DNA of 64,000 bases, taken from NCBI GenBank assembly GCA_029961685.1, contig JARWKL010000006.1, positions 4,898,001-4,962,000 on the forward strand, given 5' to 3'. The position numbers and the translations under genes were made by a program. This DNA comes from Aristolochia californica (taxonomy: Eukaryota; Streptophyta; Magnoliopsida; Piperales; Aristolochiaceae). The notes beneath the pieces are model-generated. The model was not told the DNA's origin, searched no databases, and worked only from the letters and a program-made list of their open reading frames with translations. Shown piece by piece: positions 12,474 through 23,413 of this stretch; within the stretch, counting starts at the first letter, position 1, and every line of letters starts with the position of its first letter.

Positions 12474-14933
12474 CTAGTTTTTATAGGAGGTTTGTGAAAG
12501 ATTTTAGCACCATCTTTGCACCGCTTACCGAAGTTATCAGGATGAATGTTGCGTTCAAATGGGGTGAAGAACAAAAGAAGGCATTTCAGCTTATTAAACA
12601 CAAGCTTACTCACACTGCTTTACTTGTTTTACCTAACTTTTCTAAAATGTTTGAAATTGAATGTGATGCTTCTAGTGCAGGTATAGGCGTTGTTTGTGAT
12701 TCGTACGGATCATGAATTCTTGAAACATTTGAAAGGTCAACACAAGTTGAACAAGAGACATGCTCGATGGGTTGTATTCATTGAAACTTTTCCTTATGTT
12801 ATTTGGTATAAACAAGGTAAGGAAAATGTGGTTGCGGATGCACTTTCACACAAATATACTTTAATCTTTACTCATGATGCTAAATTCCTTGGTTTTGAGT
12901 ACATTAAGGAACTTTATCATGATGATTTTTGGGGAAGTTTATAGTGCTTATAAAAAATCTGCAGAGGTAAGTTCTATAGGCATGAGGTTTTTTTTTTTGT
13001 TTAGAGATAATAAGTTGTGTATGCCTAATTGTTCAATGACAGACTTGCTAGTTCGGGAATCCCGTGGTGGGGGTTAATGGGACACTTTAGAGTAGCTAAA
13101 ACCCTAGCTATTTTGCAGGATCACTTCTATTGGCCACACATGAAACGAGATGTTGAGAGAATTTGTGGTAGATGTGTCACTTGTAGGCAAGCTAAATCGA
13201 GGGTTCAGCCGAATAGTCTTTACACACCTCTATCTATTCCTAGTTCACCTTGGATTGATATTTCGATGGACTTTGTTTGGGGTTTACCTAGAAGTAGGCG
13301 TGGAAGGGACTCAATCTTTGTGGTTGTAGATTGGTTTTCTAAGATGGCTCATTTTATTCCTTGTCATTTTATTTCGATGGACTTTGTTTGGGGTTTACCT
13401 AGGAGTAGGCGTGGAAGGGACTCAATCTTTGTGGTTGTAGATTGGTTTTCTAAGATGGCTCATTTTATTCCTTGTCATAAGACTGACGATACTTCTCATG
13501 TTGCAGATTTGTTCTTTAGGGAGATTGTGAAGTTACATGGTATGCCTAGAACAATCATGTCAAATCGGGATGTTAAGTTCTTGAGTTACTTTTGGAAGAC
13601 ATTATGGGAAAAACTAGGAACGAAACTTTTATTTTCTACTACTTGTCATCCTCAAACCAAGGGTCAAACAAAATTAGTTAATAGGACTTTATCCACTTGG
13701 TTGAGGGTTGTCATTAGTAAGAACATTAAGACTTGGGAGGATTGTTTACCAAATGTTGAGTTTGCTTATAATCGTACCATTTATTCTGCTACTAAGTTCT
13801 CACCGTTTGAAATTTTTTATGGTTTTAATCATTTAGCTCCTTTAGATTTATCACCTTTACTTGTTTCCGAGCATGTGAACTTAAATGGTAAGAAGAAGAC
13901 AGAATTTGTGAAGCAACTCCATAAGAGGGCACGACTCAACACATAGAGGAGAACCGAACAATACATCAAGCAAGCTAACAAGGGACGTCACAAGCTAGTT
14001 TTTGAGGCCGATGATTGGGTGTGGTTACACATGAGGAAAGAAATATTTCCGGCACACAGGCATTATAAGTTGTTGTGTTATGGACTCAATAGTCGAACGA
14101 GTCATCCAAAGGCAACGCGATTGAGTGGGTGACTCAGAAAAGATCACTCAAGTAACTTAGGACTTATATGTTAATTTATTTCAGCTCATGTGTAAGCCAG
14201 CAATGGCAATAGTGTAAAAACTTGTAATTGGTCCTTAGCGTGTTTAGCTTAAGAGGACGGAAGGAATGGAGAAAGACAAGTCAAATTTCATTCAAACAGG
14301 ATCAGCGTTCTCCTTTAAGGAACCTAGGATCGGCATTCTCTTCAACAAACCCAAGGTTCAGGTCTCCCTTCAACGAGCCTGGCTTCCTCTCTTCACGTCA
14401 CGAATTCTCCTCCCTTCTAACCATTCTCGGTAAAGAAAGGTCGACCAGGGAAATTAGTTTGAACATATCCCTTCCCGAATCCCCTTGACGATCCTACTTC
14501 TTGTCGAGTAACGAGGTCTATGGTCAAGGACCATAACATGTTGCCCCAAGGAGATGGTCCTTTTCAAGTGCTAGAACGGATCAATGACAATGTTTATAAA
14601 CTTAACTTACCTGGTGAGTACAATGTTAGTGCTACTTTCAATGTTACTGATTTGAGTCCTTTTGATGTACGTGATGATTTGAGGACAAATCCTTCTCAAG
14701 AGGGGATGAATGATGAGGACATCAAGGCTGCACGGAATACTCATGAACCAATTCAAGTTTCAGTTAGTCCGATGACGAGGGCTCAAGCTAAACAATTCAA
14801 AGACATGCTAAATAACTTAGTCTGGAGAGTTCTACAACAAGAAGAGAGTGTGTTCACTAAGGGTGAACAAAGGCTGGTTTTACTCATCAAAGTTGATCCG
14901 GAAGAGAGCCAATCAGCCATACACGTCTATTGA
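12474..14933 (+). pseudogene. RNase H, integrase and tail of the outer Ty3/gypsy element
   Basis: RNase H resumes at 12474. It jumps from [12 protein letters not shown] to [12 protein letters not shown] near 12695, so the middle of the domain is deleted. Integrase follows with a His-Cys motif (H...H...CGRCVTC) at 13084-13185. The core begins [12 protein letters not shown] at 13260 and is duplicated in frame (13260-13370 and 13371-13481, 111 bp each). The second Asp is present (SNRDVKF). The residue expected to be the catalytic Glu reads Lys ([10 protein letters not shown], near 13675). After the solo LTR at 14076-14538 the frame resumes with [15 protein letters not shown] and ends at 14933 inside the 3' LTR. 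Confidence 0.85.
14076..14538 (+). mobile_element. Solo LTR inserted in the outer gypsy integrase
   Basis: This 463-bp insertion begins TGTTATGG and ends CCATAACA, a perfect 8-bp terminal inverted repeat. It is flanked by the perfect 5-bp duplication TGTTG (14071-14075 and 14539-14543). Removing it restores the host reading frame across KLL/PQGDGPF. It carries no PBS, PPT or coding sequence, so it is the remnant of LTR-LTR recombination. It shares its first 12 bases with the 7649 LTR but is otherwise different. Confidence 0.9.
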
Positions 14934-15569
14934 GCCATTGCAGGGCCAACTTGCATGTCCATTCTAGGATACACATGCAAGGGGGTTTCTAAGCTGATGC
15001 AGACATGTTGTCCAGCAAAGAATCAAGTCAAGATTACGTTTTCAAGATTCAGGAAGCTTAGAAGATCTTATCAAGATTTAATTTCTTTGTAATCCTATTT
15101 TAATTTTAAGTTTTAGTTTAAATTCTGAATTTTAGATCCATTATAAACGTATTTAGGAGGAAGGAAATCTTGAGTCAAAATATGATCCCTTCCTAGGATT
15201 TTTAGGCGTGATTTTAGGAATCTTTCCTAGGACTTTTAGGAATTTTAAAATTCAAAATTTTCATTGTCATTTCGTCTATTTAAGGCAGATGTTGAGATTA
15301 TGCAATGGAGTTTTGATGTTTATTCATATTATGAGTTATTCTTTTTGAGTTCTTGAAGAAACTTTTCAAACTTATCAAGGTTTCCTTGTGGCGTTCGAAC
15401 TGATTTATCAAACGGATTTTCCATACCCATTTTTGGCGTCTTCACCATACCAAGGTTCTTGTTTTGCTAAACAACAACGGGTTGTGGTTTCCATCAAACT
15501 TGAAAGATTTTAGGGTCGATTTCCAGACTTGGTATCGGGTTTTGTTACGTATTGACGTGGTTCGTACCA
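14711..15569 (+). repeat. 3' LTR of the outer Ty3/gypsy element
   Basis: This 859-bp LTR matches 3200-4055 and is preceded by the purine tract AAGAGGGGATGAA (14698-14710). It is followed by CTTAG. Its first 223 bases still encode the polyprotein C-terminus. Confidence 0.9.
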
Positions 15570-15574
15570 CTTAG

Positions 15575-17216
15575 GGCTACAAGTTTTACATAAGAAAAGA
15601 CATAAATAGACATGTTTTTCCTTGACTAATTACACCCTTGTGCCGTCTTTACAAGATGTTTTTCCTTGACTAATTACACCATCATGCCACCTCTCTTGGA
15701 CGTGTGGACCTTCTCCATACTTGTGTGAGCTTGAGCCCATCTTTTGTCACTCCCCCTCAAGATGGGGGTGAGAAAACATCATAAATGACCACCTTGTTGC
15801 AAATGGTGGATAGGATTTTGTGAGTGACAGGCTTTAGTGAGGATGTCTACAGCTTGTCCTTGTGATGTGATATGTCTGAGGAATAATATGTGGGTTTGGA
15901 ATTTTCCTCGTATAAAGTGGCAGTCCACCACAATGTGTTTTGTTCTTTCATGGAACACCGGATTTGAAGTGATATGGATTACCGCTTGGTTATCAATCCT
16001 AATTCAGTAAGAAGATATTTGATCTATAGGAGCTCACTGATTTTGTGTGTCATAGACTTGTATTTTGCTTCTACATTGGACCTTGTAACTACATTCTACT
16101 TCTTGTTTCTGCATGTAACCAAGTTTCCTTCAACCATTGTATAGTACCCAGAGGTGGATTTTTTATCATCCGGGGATCCGGCCCAATCTGCATCCAAAAA
16201 CCCTTCTTTGTTGAAGTGACCAAGGTTTTTATAGAGAATCCCTCTTCTTGGAGCTCCTTTCAAATATCGTAATATTCTTTCCAAAGCTTGTCAATGAGTA
16301 AGTTATGGTTTGTGCATGTATTGACTTACTACACTTAGTGCATATGCTAAATCTGGTCTTTTAACATAGAGGCAAATAAGTTTCCCCAGCAGTCTTCGAT
16401 ATTTTTCGATATCCATATCTTCTCCAAAGCCTACAGATAACTAAGTATTTGAATCCATGGGGGTATCTACTGGTCTACACCCCATCATTTATGTCTCTTC
16501 CAGTAGATCAAGAACATATTTCCTGTGAGATAGTTTACATGTTTGGACTGTAACACCTCAATACTCGAAAAGTTTTTAAGTAGTCCAAGGTCTTTTGTCT
16601 TGAACTTTTTACATATCTTATTTTTGGCCCCTTGAATGCAATCGGAATCACTGTCGGTCAAGACAACATCATCTACATAGACTGCTAGCAGTACTTTCCC
16701 TTCGGGGTGTCTTTAATAAATATGGAGTGATCTACTGAGCATCGGTGGAATCCAACCGGTAACAGTGCTTGGCTAAATTTGTCAAACCAAGTACGAAGAG
16801 ATTGTTTCATACCATACAGAGATTTTCTCAATCTACACATTGCAATCGTCCCCGATGACGACCTCTGAGCAGTGTCGAGCGGGAGTTCCCTTGCACAAGA
16901 GATCCCTTGAACCGCATGGACGGAAAGATTGCGCCAGACGGGAGTTCCCCTACGCAAGAGCTCCTCTGAACCTCACAGGACGGAAAGGCTTCCGTCGTCT
17001 CCACAAAGTCGTTCCACACGTCGGAGGTTCGGCCAGAGTCAGTGGTTGTTGTGACTGTCGCTCTGTTTTCTGCCATTTTTGGAGAGGATTACTTCCCACT
17101 ATTTTCGATTCGGGAGATGGGTCTACAGTCGAGGAACAGAGTCTTCCCTCCGTCACAGGACCGGAGCACATCAGTGTCGTTGCCAAAAGAAGTAACCCGC
17201 TCTGATACCATGATAA
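15575..17216 (-). mobile_element. Deleted Ty1/copia element: LTR part, RT/RNase H remains, gag start
   Basis: Read on the minus strand, a primer site TGGTATCAGAGC lies at about 17205-17216. A gag-like start codon at 17076 opens MAENRATVTTTT, and an internal deletion then joins this near 16845 directly to copia reverse transcriptase (CRLRKSLYGMKQ). RNase H-proximal sequence (ILRYLKGAPRRG...LDADWAGSPDDKKSTSGY) follows near 16280-16100. A purine tract (GAGGGGGAG, 15750-15758) precedes an LTR beginning TGACAAAAG at 15749. That LTR continues to 15575 and, across the gypsy insertion, to about 3000. Most of gag, protease and integrase is missing. Confidence 0.75.
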
Positions 17217-17480
17217 ATTTCACCGGGAAAAAAACTTTCTTTCATATATTCAAAACTCAACTTTACACACTTCGATGTACATATTTATACAATCCACAAA
17301 GAGAATACATAGATTACAGGATTCTATCCCGTAATCTCTCAGAGGATAAATCAAAGGAAATCTTCCTCTTATTTCTCTTGGACATAAATCAGAATCCTCT
17401 AATTTATCGGGATACAACTCTCGCTAACAAATATTTGGTGGGGCAAGTTAGAGGAGACTGACCTAGAATAGAGGGGGCAA
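17217..17480 (-). repeat. Copia-type LTR abutting a primer site
   Basis: The LTR end (...AAATTTATCA on the minus strand) abuts the primer site at 17205-17216. An A/T-rich promoter-like region (TATAAATATG) lies about 70 bases in. It does not resemble the LTR half at 3000-3194, so this side and the 15749 side may come from different copia families brought together by deletion. The outer end is approximate. Confidence 0.5.
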
Positions 17481-19543
17481 GTCTGATTGCTGTGCTGACC
17501 TATTCCTTTCAAAAATTGAGTTGACTTGTTGGGGAACCAGGTTGTCGACCCTCTTTACCTCTTCTTTGGGGACCTTGCTAGCCATCACAACTAGTGAATG
17601 TGGGAAAGGCTGACCCAATTGACCAAGTCAGATCAACAAGTTTTCTTGTTAAATTGGTAAACCTAGTTGGTACAATCAGGTGTTTTTTGTTCCTTAATTT
17701 TTCCTCTTGTACACCCTAAATAGGGGATCGAGTCTGGTTGAGCCTGTTTCAACCTGTTAGTTCAATCCGACTACCAATCATATATAAAGTTTATACTCTT
17801 ATTATAATAAATTAAAGCAAGGTAATGAAACTTGCATCAAGAAATGATATTTTTGAAAAACAAGTTTAGATAACATTTTAAGTTAGAATAATAGTATCCA
17901 TATATCATTTATTTAGTTTAAATACGATCTATTCGGAAGTGAATATGATCATTTGATTAAAGAATTTTTTAAGTTTTTTTTTAAACAACTTCCCCAAAGT
18001 GATATTTTACTTCACCACAACCTCCATTCAATTTTTTATCTTTTTTTAATAAGTCGAGGCAACACTCAAAGTGATATCTTCACTTCCCCCTTCTTTTGCT
18101 CTACGTTCTTCTCCACTTCCACCAGAACCATCCCCTCTTTAGTTGTCACCCCCTCTGACTCCTCCCAAGGGTGGTTGTGAAAACTAAAACTCACAATGGT
18201 TCCACACACCTGAAGTCTCCTACCACTAAACCAACTCCCTTCAACGTTGAAAGATCAAATGCATGCAGGACACTAGAGCCCCTATTAACCACCAAAAGAA
18301 GAACAATTGAAGAGGAAGAGGAAAAAGAAGACAACGAAAAGAAAAAGGGAAAAAATTGATTACTTAAACACCACAAATTGATGGAAGAGCATGTAAGAGA
18401 CCAAACAAGTAGGATAAGCAACCAACTCTCCTTCTAGATATGAAGATTGCTACAAGAATAAAAATAGAGAAAATAGTAAAAACTCCATTAAAATTTGAAC
18501 CGACATAAGACTGATAAGAATGGAATCAGACAGAAAGAGATAAAACAATCTTTGCATGTCATATACACGATTTATGCTCTAAAAAGCTCTGCAACTCTCT
18601 ACCTTGTATACCTATTTCAAAGAACTTTCAATTCCTTGAACCTGGTTGAATGACCTCTGCTTACAATCCAGTCTTGAAAACAAAAATACCAAAAAATCTT
18701 TAATGTTCCTATCTTTCCATTCGTTAATATTTGTTATCTCTGCTCTTTCCTCCCGTTTTAATGTTATTTGCCGCTTGAGCTCTCTTGTTTTTTTCCCTGT
18801 TAAAAGAAACACCTCCAAGAAAAAAAAAGAATGATTTAAAACAAATTTATTTCATAAAAAGTTGAGGTGTGAGTCTGTGACTAAAAGGGATTTTGAGCAA
18901 GCTCAAGGGCAGTTGACTGAGCTGTGTAAGATGCAGTGTCAGCTCAGTTAATGAGCCCATCTCAAAGTTTGAACTTGGTTTGAATAGGCATATATGGTAC
19001 AACATACATCGCATTGCAACTAGACCAATATCAGATGTGACTCTACCTCCAGTTTCAAGTGCTCTGCCACTGGTATCATAAAGATCCCCAAATACTGCAA
19101 CATAGAGAGGTTCACCATGAAGCAGTATAAACATCACTGAGTTACCTACGGTATATCACCTCATATCACCTAGTATATCATCTCTGAGATATGGGTTGCG
19201 CTTCAATGCCTCTGAAAAGCATGATTTTCAAAGTTTTATTATGCTGCAAGACTTCAAACTTTCCCAACCAGAGACTCTGGAACTTCCCGCTATGTAAGCT
19301 CATCAAAATTCCCATCTTGATGCTGATGCTTTTAGTACCAACTCTTTGACTATTTTATTAGAGGCAGCTACTAGGAATTATATTACCTATTGTAGATGTG
19401 ATGCTTCTTTCAAGATTTTCTGCGGAGAACGAACCCCATGCCCAGGTTGATTGTTGCCTATGTACAGAATATATTGTTGAATCATATTGAAGGTGCAAGC
19501 TTTAGGACATGTATCAGCTCACCTTACAATGACAAAAACACCT
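17481..19543. other. Spacer and 3' flank of the OR gene
   Basis: I see no supported gene here. The part nearest 19543, on the minus strand, should hold the OR 3' UTR. An A/G-rich patch near 18300-18355 gives only a low-complexity frame (Glu/Lys-rich). No repeat boundaries are recognised. Confidence 0.35.
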
Positions 19544-22500
19544 CTAGTCAAAGGGATCAATGCGGGGGTCATGTTCGCTTGCCATGGCCATCCCTGTACA
19601 CAAGCACGTTGGACACATGACCTGCAATGCAGTTGGATTAGTATGAGCATTACAGGTGGAGAAGGACAACACGATTGGCATTGTATAAAAGTGCACTGTT
19701 TTCTACCTTTCCTGTGCCTGAACAGTTTGAACATCTTTCTGTTTTGGGTGCTGATAAAGGTTTGTCATCACCATTACTAGTAGCCACTGGCTCAATGAGA
19801 ATAAGTGATCCTGTGCTTGAACAGCGAGCACAGGCAAGGTATCCTGCACCAACAGATCAGTGGAATGAAATAGGGGCACTAGATATCTCAGACCATAAAA
19901 CACTTGCAAACGATACCATGACCCCAAAGAAACATAATATAATTGAAAGCCAAATTGGCTGCAAAAAGCATCACATACAAAATAGCCAATAACAGCATCA
20001 TATGTTTTTCATTTAGTGATTGATTAACCCTATATTGCAGTAAAATGGAATCTCAGGAGCAACAATAGGAAGAGAGGTAGTAAAAGGTTACATGGAATCA
20101 CTGTCTAGACTGAAACTTGGCATTAAAGTTGGATTCTTGTAATGACTTGCTGACATTGGGAGGCCTTTTCTCAACCAACAACTACAAGATTTTTCCACTG
20201 ACAGCTTCCCTCATGTCTAAGATCATACAAATGGACAGTCGACCAGAGATGTGAACAACAAACAACATATAAACTAGGCCCGACAAAACAGATGTTCTGC
20301 TCTGATACCATGTTATAGTTAGATCCAGGTCTATTCCAAAATGACTAGCCAAAGTTAAAAGGTTTTTCCCAACTAAAAACCACAAGATTTTTTTCCTATT
20401 AACACTTAGTTTGCAAGCTATCCATATACATAAGATCCTTCTTAACATGCCCCCAGTCTAAGATAAAGGACTATATAAATGATGCATACTGATATACTAA
20501 TGGGGAGGCTTCAATAATCTTGAGCAACTTGAAAGTGAACTTATATCTAAGACCCACAAAAGAAAATCACATTATACAAAAACAATGAGGAAAATCAAAA
20601 GATGTAATGTGCCAAGTGTCAGACAAAAATCCGACCAAGGAAAAAATCCTGCATACTAAGACCCCATTAAAAGGTTGGAGGCTTCTCAAGACAGTGCAAT
20701 AACCTACTAAGATAATAACTGTAGGACCATTATCCAGCACTCTTAAGTTGTCACAAACCCCAGTACTATTGGCGAGGAAAATCCCTGCACTGTGTTTTGA
20801 TAGCCTTGCATCATGATCATATGCCTAAGAACAAAAAACGCATGGAAGACTCATTGGAGATAGTAAATACAGGCCATGCAACATAAATATCTCATATATG
20901 GCTCAAGTCATAGGTTCTAGAAGTGACAATGAGAGACAATTGATTGCAGCATGACATTTCCATGCCTAAAATTCACCAAAGGGTAGAGTATAGAAAGATT
21001 ACCAGTTCCAAGACAGTACTTGCACCTCTTATGTTCTTGCAGCTTGACATTGTTGATTTCAACCACCATTAGAGCTGAAATGACACCCACTGCTCCTCCC
21101 GCAAAAGATGCCACAATTGGATCAACCTGACTGCAGATTTTGAAGAAGCAGGAAGTATTTAGACATGCCAAGAAGGATGGAATGTTTCAAAATGTTGACA
21201 TAGAAATATATGCACACTACTTCTAGGCACTGGTGACCGGTAAAAAAGTTGTAGGAGGAATGAATCGTTTTAATGGATTGTGTGAAAGGCACATATAAGA
21301 GATTTTTGGCACTGAACTAAGATAAACCAGATGTCCAATAATGAGAACAACAGATTCAGTCCATATGGAAAAAAACGTTTAACAAGATTATTATAGCAGG
21401 CATAAACAAAGTTAAACCACAACACTCAAAGAGTTCAGCTCTCGAGTATTTACCAAGCCAACAAGGGAAGTTCAGGACAAATCAAGCAGAGAGTAAAATG
21501 TACTAAAGTTATACACTCAAAATAAACTTTGTACAAATAGACAGGCTCCATCATACACTGCAGCACCTTTTGCAGCTAAGGACCAATTAAGAAAATAAAG
21601 GAAAACAACAATAAGAGCACCTTATCCTCCTTGAGAAAGATCATCTAGGGCACTGTGATGTGGTACCACTGCAGGTTTGGTTGACAGTGGCTCTCAATTT
21701 CTCAATAAGGGCTTCTTACATATTCATAATATAGTATTTTAAGGGGCATACCTTAATTGCATTGGTAGATGCATATTACGAATGAAGTCTTCATATGATG
21801 TGCCTCCCAAGCCCAACTTAAGCTCCAGCTGAATGATCAGAAACAAAAAGGTTAATAACATGTAAGAAGACTAGAGAAAAAATCAGTAACATTGACACTC
21901 TCTAAGCATGTATTTTACTAGATACACCATGCAATTTTTTATTGATATTTTAGTAGCCTCATCAAAACGTTTTTCATTGAGTAGGTCCAGCTTTCAAATT
22001 TCACTAAGGATCATCTAGGCTCTATTATGATGAGCACCCAAGTATGCTTGAAGGGCAACCAGTAATTGAATAAAAAAAAACATTAAAGCAACATTTAATT
22101 AATGAGCATAATACAAGTTTTCAGGTAAAGAATCAGTAGGTAATAAACCGCATCAGTGTGAAATGTTTCACTTAAGGTACCAGTCCTCAGAAGATAAAAA
22201 GTAGTTGGACTTTCAAAAATATAAAACAAAAGAAACCATCATAGGAAAATATAGCATCAAAGCAAAACTTACTGTCGGAGCAAGAAGGCCACCAAAGAGC
22301 ATAATGCCTGCAATCAGACTGAAGCAAACGGCATAATACTGCTTAAGATTTCCTGGACTCTGTTTAAAAATATTTAAAACAAATTAGGATCAAGAAGATA
22401 AAAAATTCAAAGAATGAAGATTATGCAAAAAAAAAAAAAAAAAAAAAAACAAGGCGTACCAAAGGAGGTAAAAATGGTATAAAAGATGGAAAATCAGGGA

Positions 22501-23413
22501 GTTCGTTTTCATGCTCTTCACTAAGAATTCCCAGTTCAGCACTTTTTATTCTTTGTTGTATCCTTAGTCTTCGGACCTGCAGCAGTTCCACAATAAAGCG
22601 TATCAAACATAGTAGACCTTCTAAAAAAAGTCTACCTTAGATTCGTTCATATTCATCTCTACAGTTGCCGACCAAAAATAAATCTCGATATAGAGATTTT
22701 ATGAAATTTTACCTCCTCCATGTGCAGGAAAATCTTATTGCGCCGACTTCGAATGTTGTCTTGAATTTCTTGCAACTGCATTTTAGCAAAATCTTGCACT
22801 GTTTCGGGTCCTTCTATAATGCAAAATCTGCGTTTATAGAAAAATCCCCGATTAAAAGGACGTCAAATATTAGGTGACTCAGGAGATCAACTAAATCTCA
22901 GCATATACAGCAATCGTCACATGGTAAGGCATTAAAAAAGCTGATGAACACCCAATTCAGAGTCAGAAGGTAACGTAAGTCGGTCTTCGGAAATCCAATT
23001 GGAGAGATAGCCCCACAGAACGCATGGGTCTCGCGAAAAATTCAGAAAGACACAAAGTAATTAAAAGGCAAAATAACAGCAACAGAAAAAACCGAAATAT
23101 ATCAAGACCCATCTTACATAGAGAGCGGAATCAGGAGAGACAGAAAGGTGGTCGATGAAAACAGGCAAAGCTAATTATGACAAGAAAAAGACGTGAAAAG
23201 ATGCGATCGAGATTACCCAGCATTTCTTTCAGTAGCATCCGAATCAATAGGCGGAGCAAAGGAAGATGAATCCGATTCAGTCGCCATGCATCTCCATTTC
23301 AAAATGGATTTAAGGGGCCCCTGTGGTAATCTCGCGTTGGGATTCGAGAAACAGTAATGAACACGAGGCGTCGGAGAACTACACAACGTCAGAATCCGAC
23401 CGGAGCAGATCAT
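19544..23413 (-). CDS. OR: ORANGE protein, plastid DnaJ-like zinc-finger chaperone (complete, 8 exons)
   Basis: Exons on the minus strand: 23413-23217, 22827-22713, 22576-22460, 22359-22273, 21828-21752, 21130-21003, 19843-19707, 19621-19544. All eight junctions keep frame and use GT/AG. They sum to 936 nt, or 311 residues, close to the usual length of OR proteins. Residues 1-65 form a variable, Ser/Arg-rich N-terminus suited to plastid import. The conserved block starts GFCIIEGPETVQDFAKMQ (66-83). Two membrane segments lie at about 150-172 and 200-223. Four CxxC pairs (234-237, 245-248, 278-281, 289-292) form the DnaJ-type zinc finger without a J domain. The Arg-rich stretch NIRSRRNK (90-97), home of the carotenoid-boosting Arg-to-His change in melon, is wild type. 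OR stabilises phytoene synthase and promotes chromoplast carotenoid storage. The first ATG of the frame is at 23413. Confidence 0.95.
20311..20447 (-). mobile_element. Small LTR/TRIM-like retroelement relic in OR intron 6
   Basis: On the minus strand a 137-bp unit begins TGTTAAGAAGG and ends CTATAACA. It is followed directly by the primer site TGGTATCAGAGC (20310-20299). An A/G-rich tract containing GGGGGCA lies just before its start (20459-20448). A diverged partner with shared ACAAGATTTTT and CTAAGATC motifs lies at about 20130-20230. A very short LTR with a primer site and almost no interior fits a TRIM-type element, but the second LTR is too diverged to fix the ends. Confidence 0.5.

Larger units (their letters stand above)
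3200..15569 (+). mobile_element. Ty3/gypsy LTR retrotransposon (outer host of nested insertions)
   Basis: The boundaries are set by a perfect 5-bp duplication, CTTAG at 3195-3199 and 15570-15574. The LTRs are 3200-4055 and 14711-15569 (TGAT...TATCA / TGAT...TACCA). The primer site TGGTATCAGAGC (initiator tRNA-Met type) is at 4058-4069, and a purine tract is at 14698-14710. The internal order is gag, zinc knuckle, protease, reverse transcriptase, RNase H, integrase. Two later elements interrupt it: 7649-12468 within the reverse transcriptase/RNase H connection, and 14076-14538 within the integrase C-terminus. The polyprotein tail reads on into the 3' LTR and stops at 14931-14933. Stops, frameshifts and a deletion make it non-functional. 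Confidence 0.92.

Noticed and set aside
18890..19137. 96-codon minus-strand frame downstream of OR
   Set aside because: It lies where the OR 3' UTR or flank is expected and has no recognisable domain.
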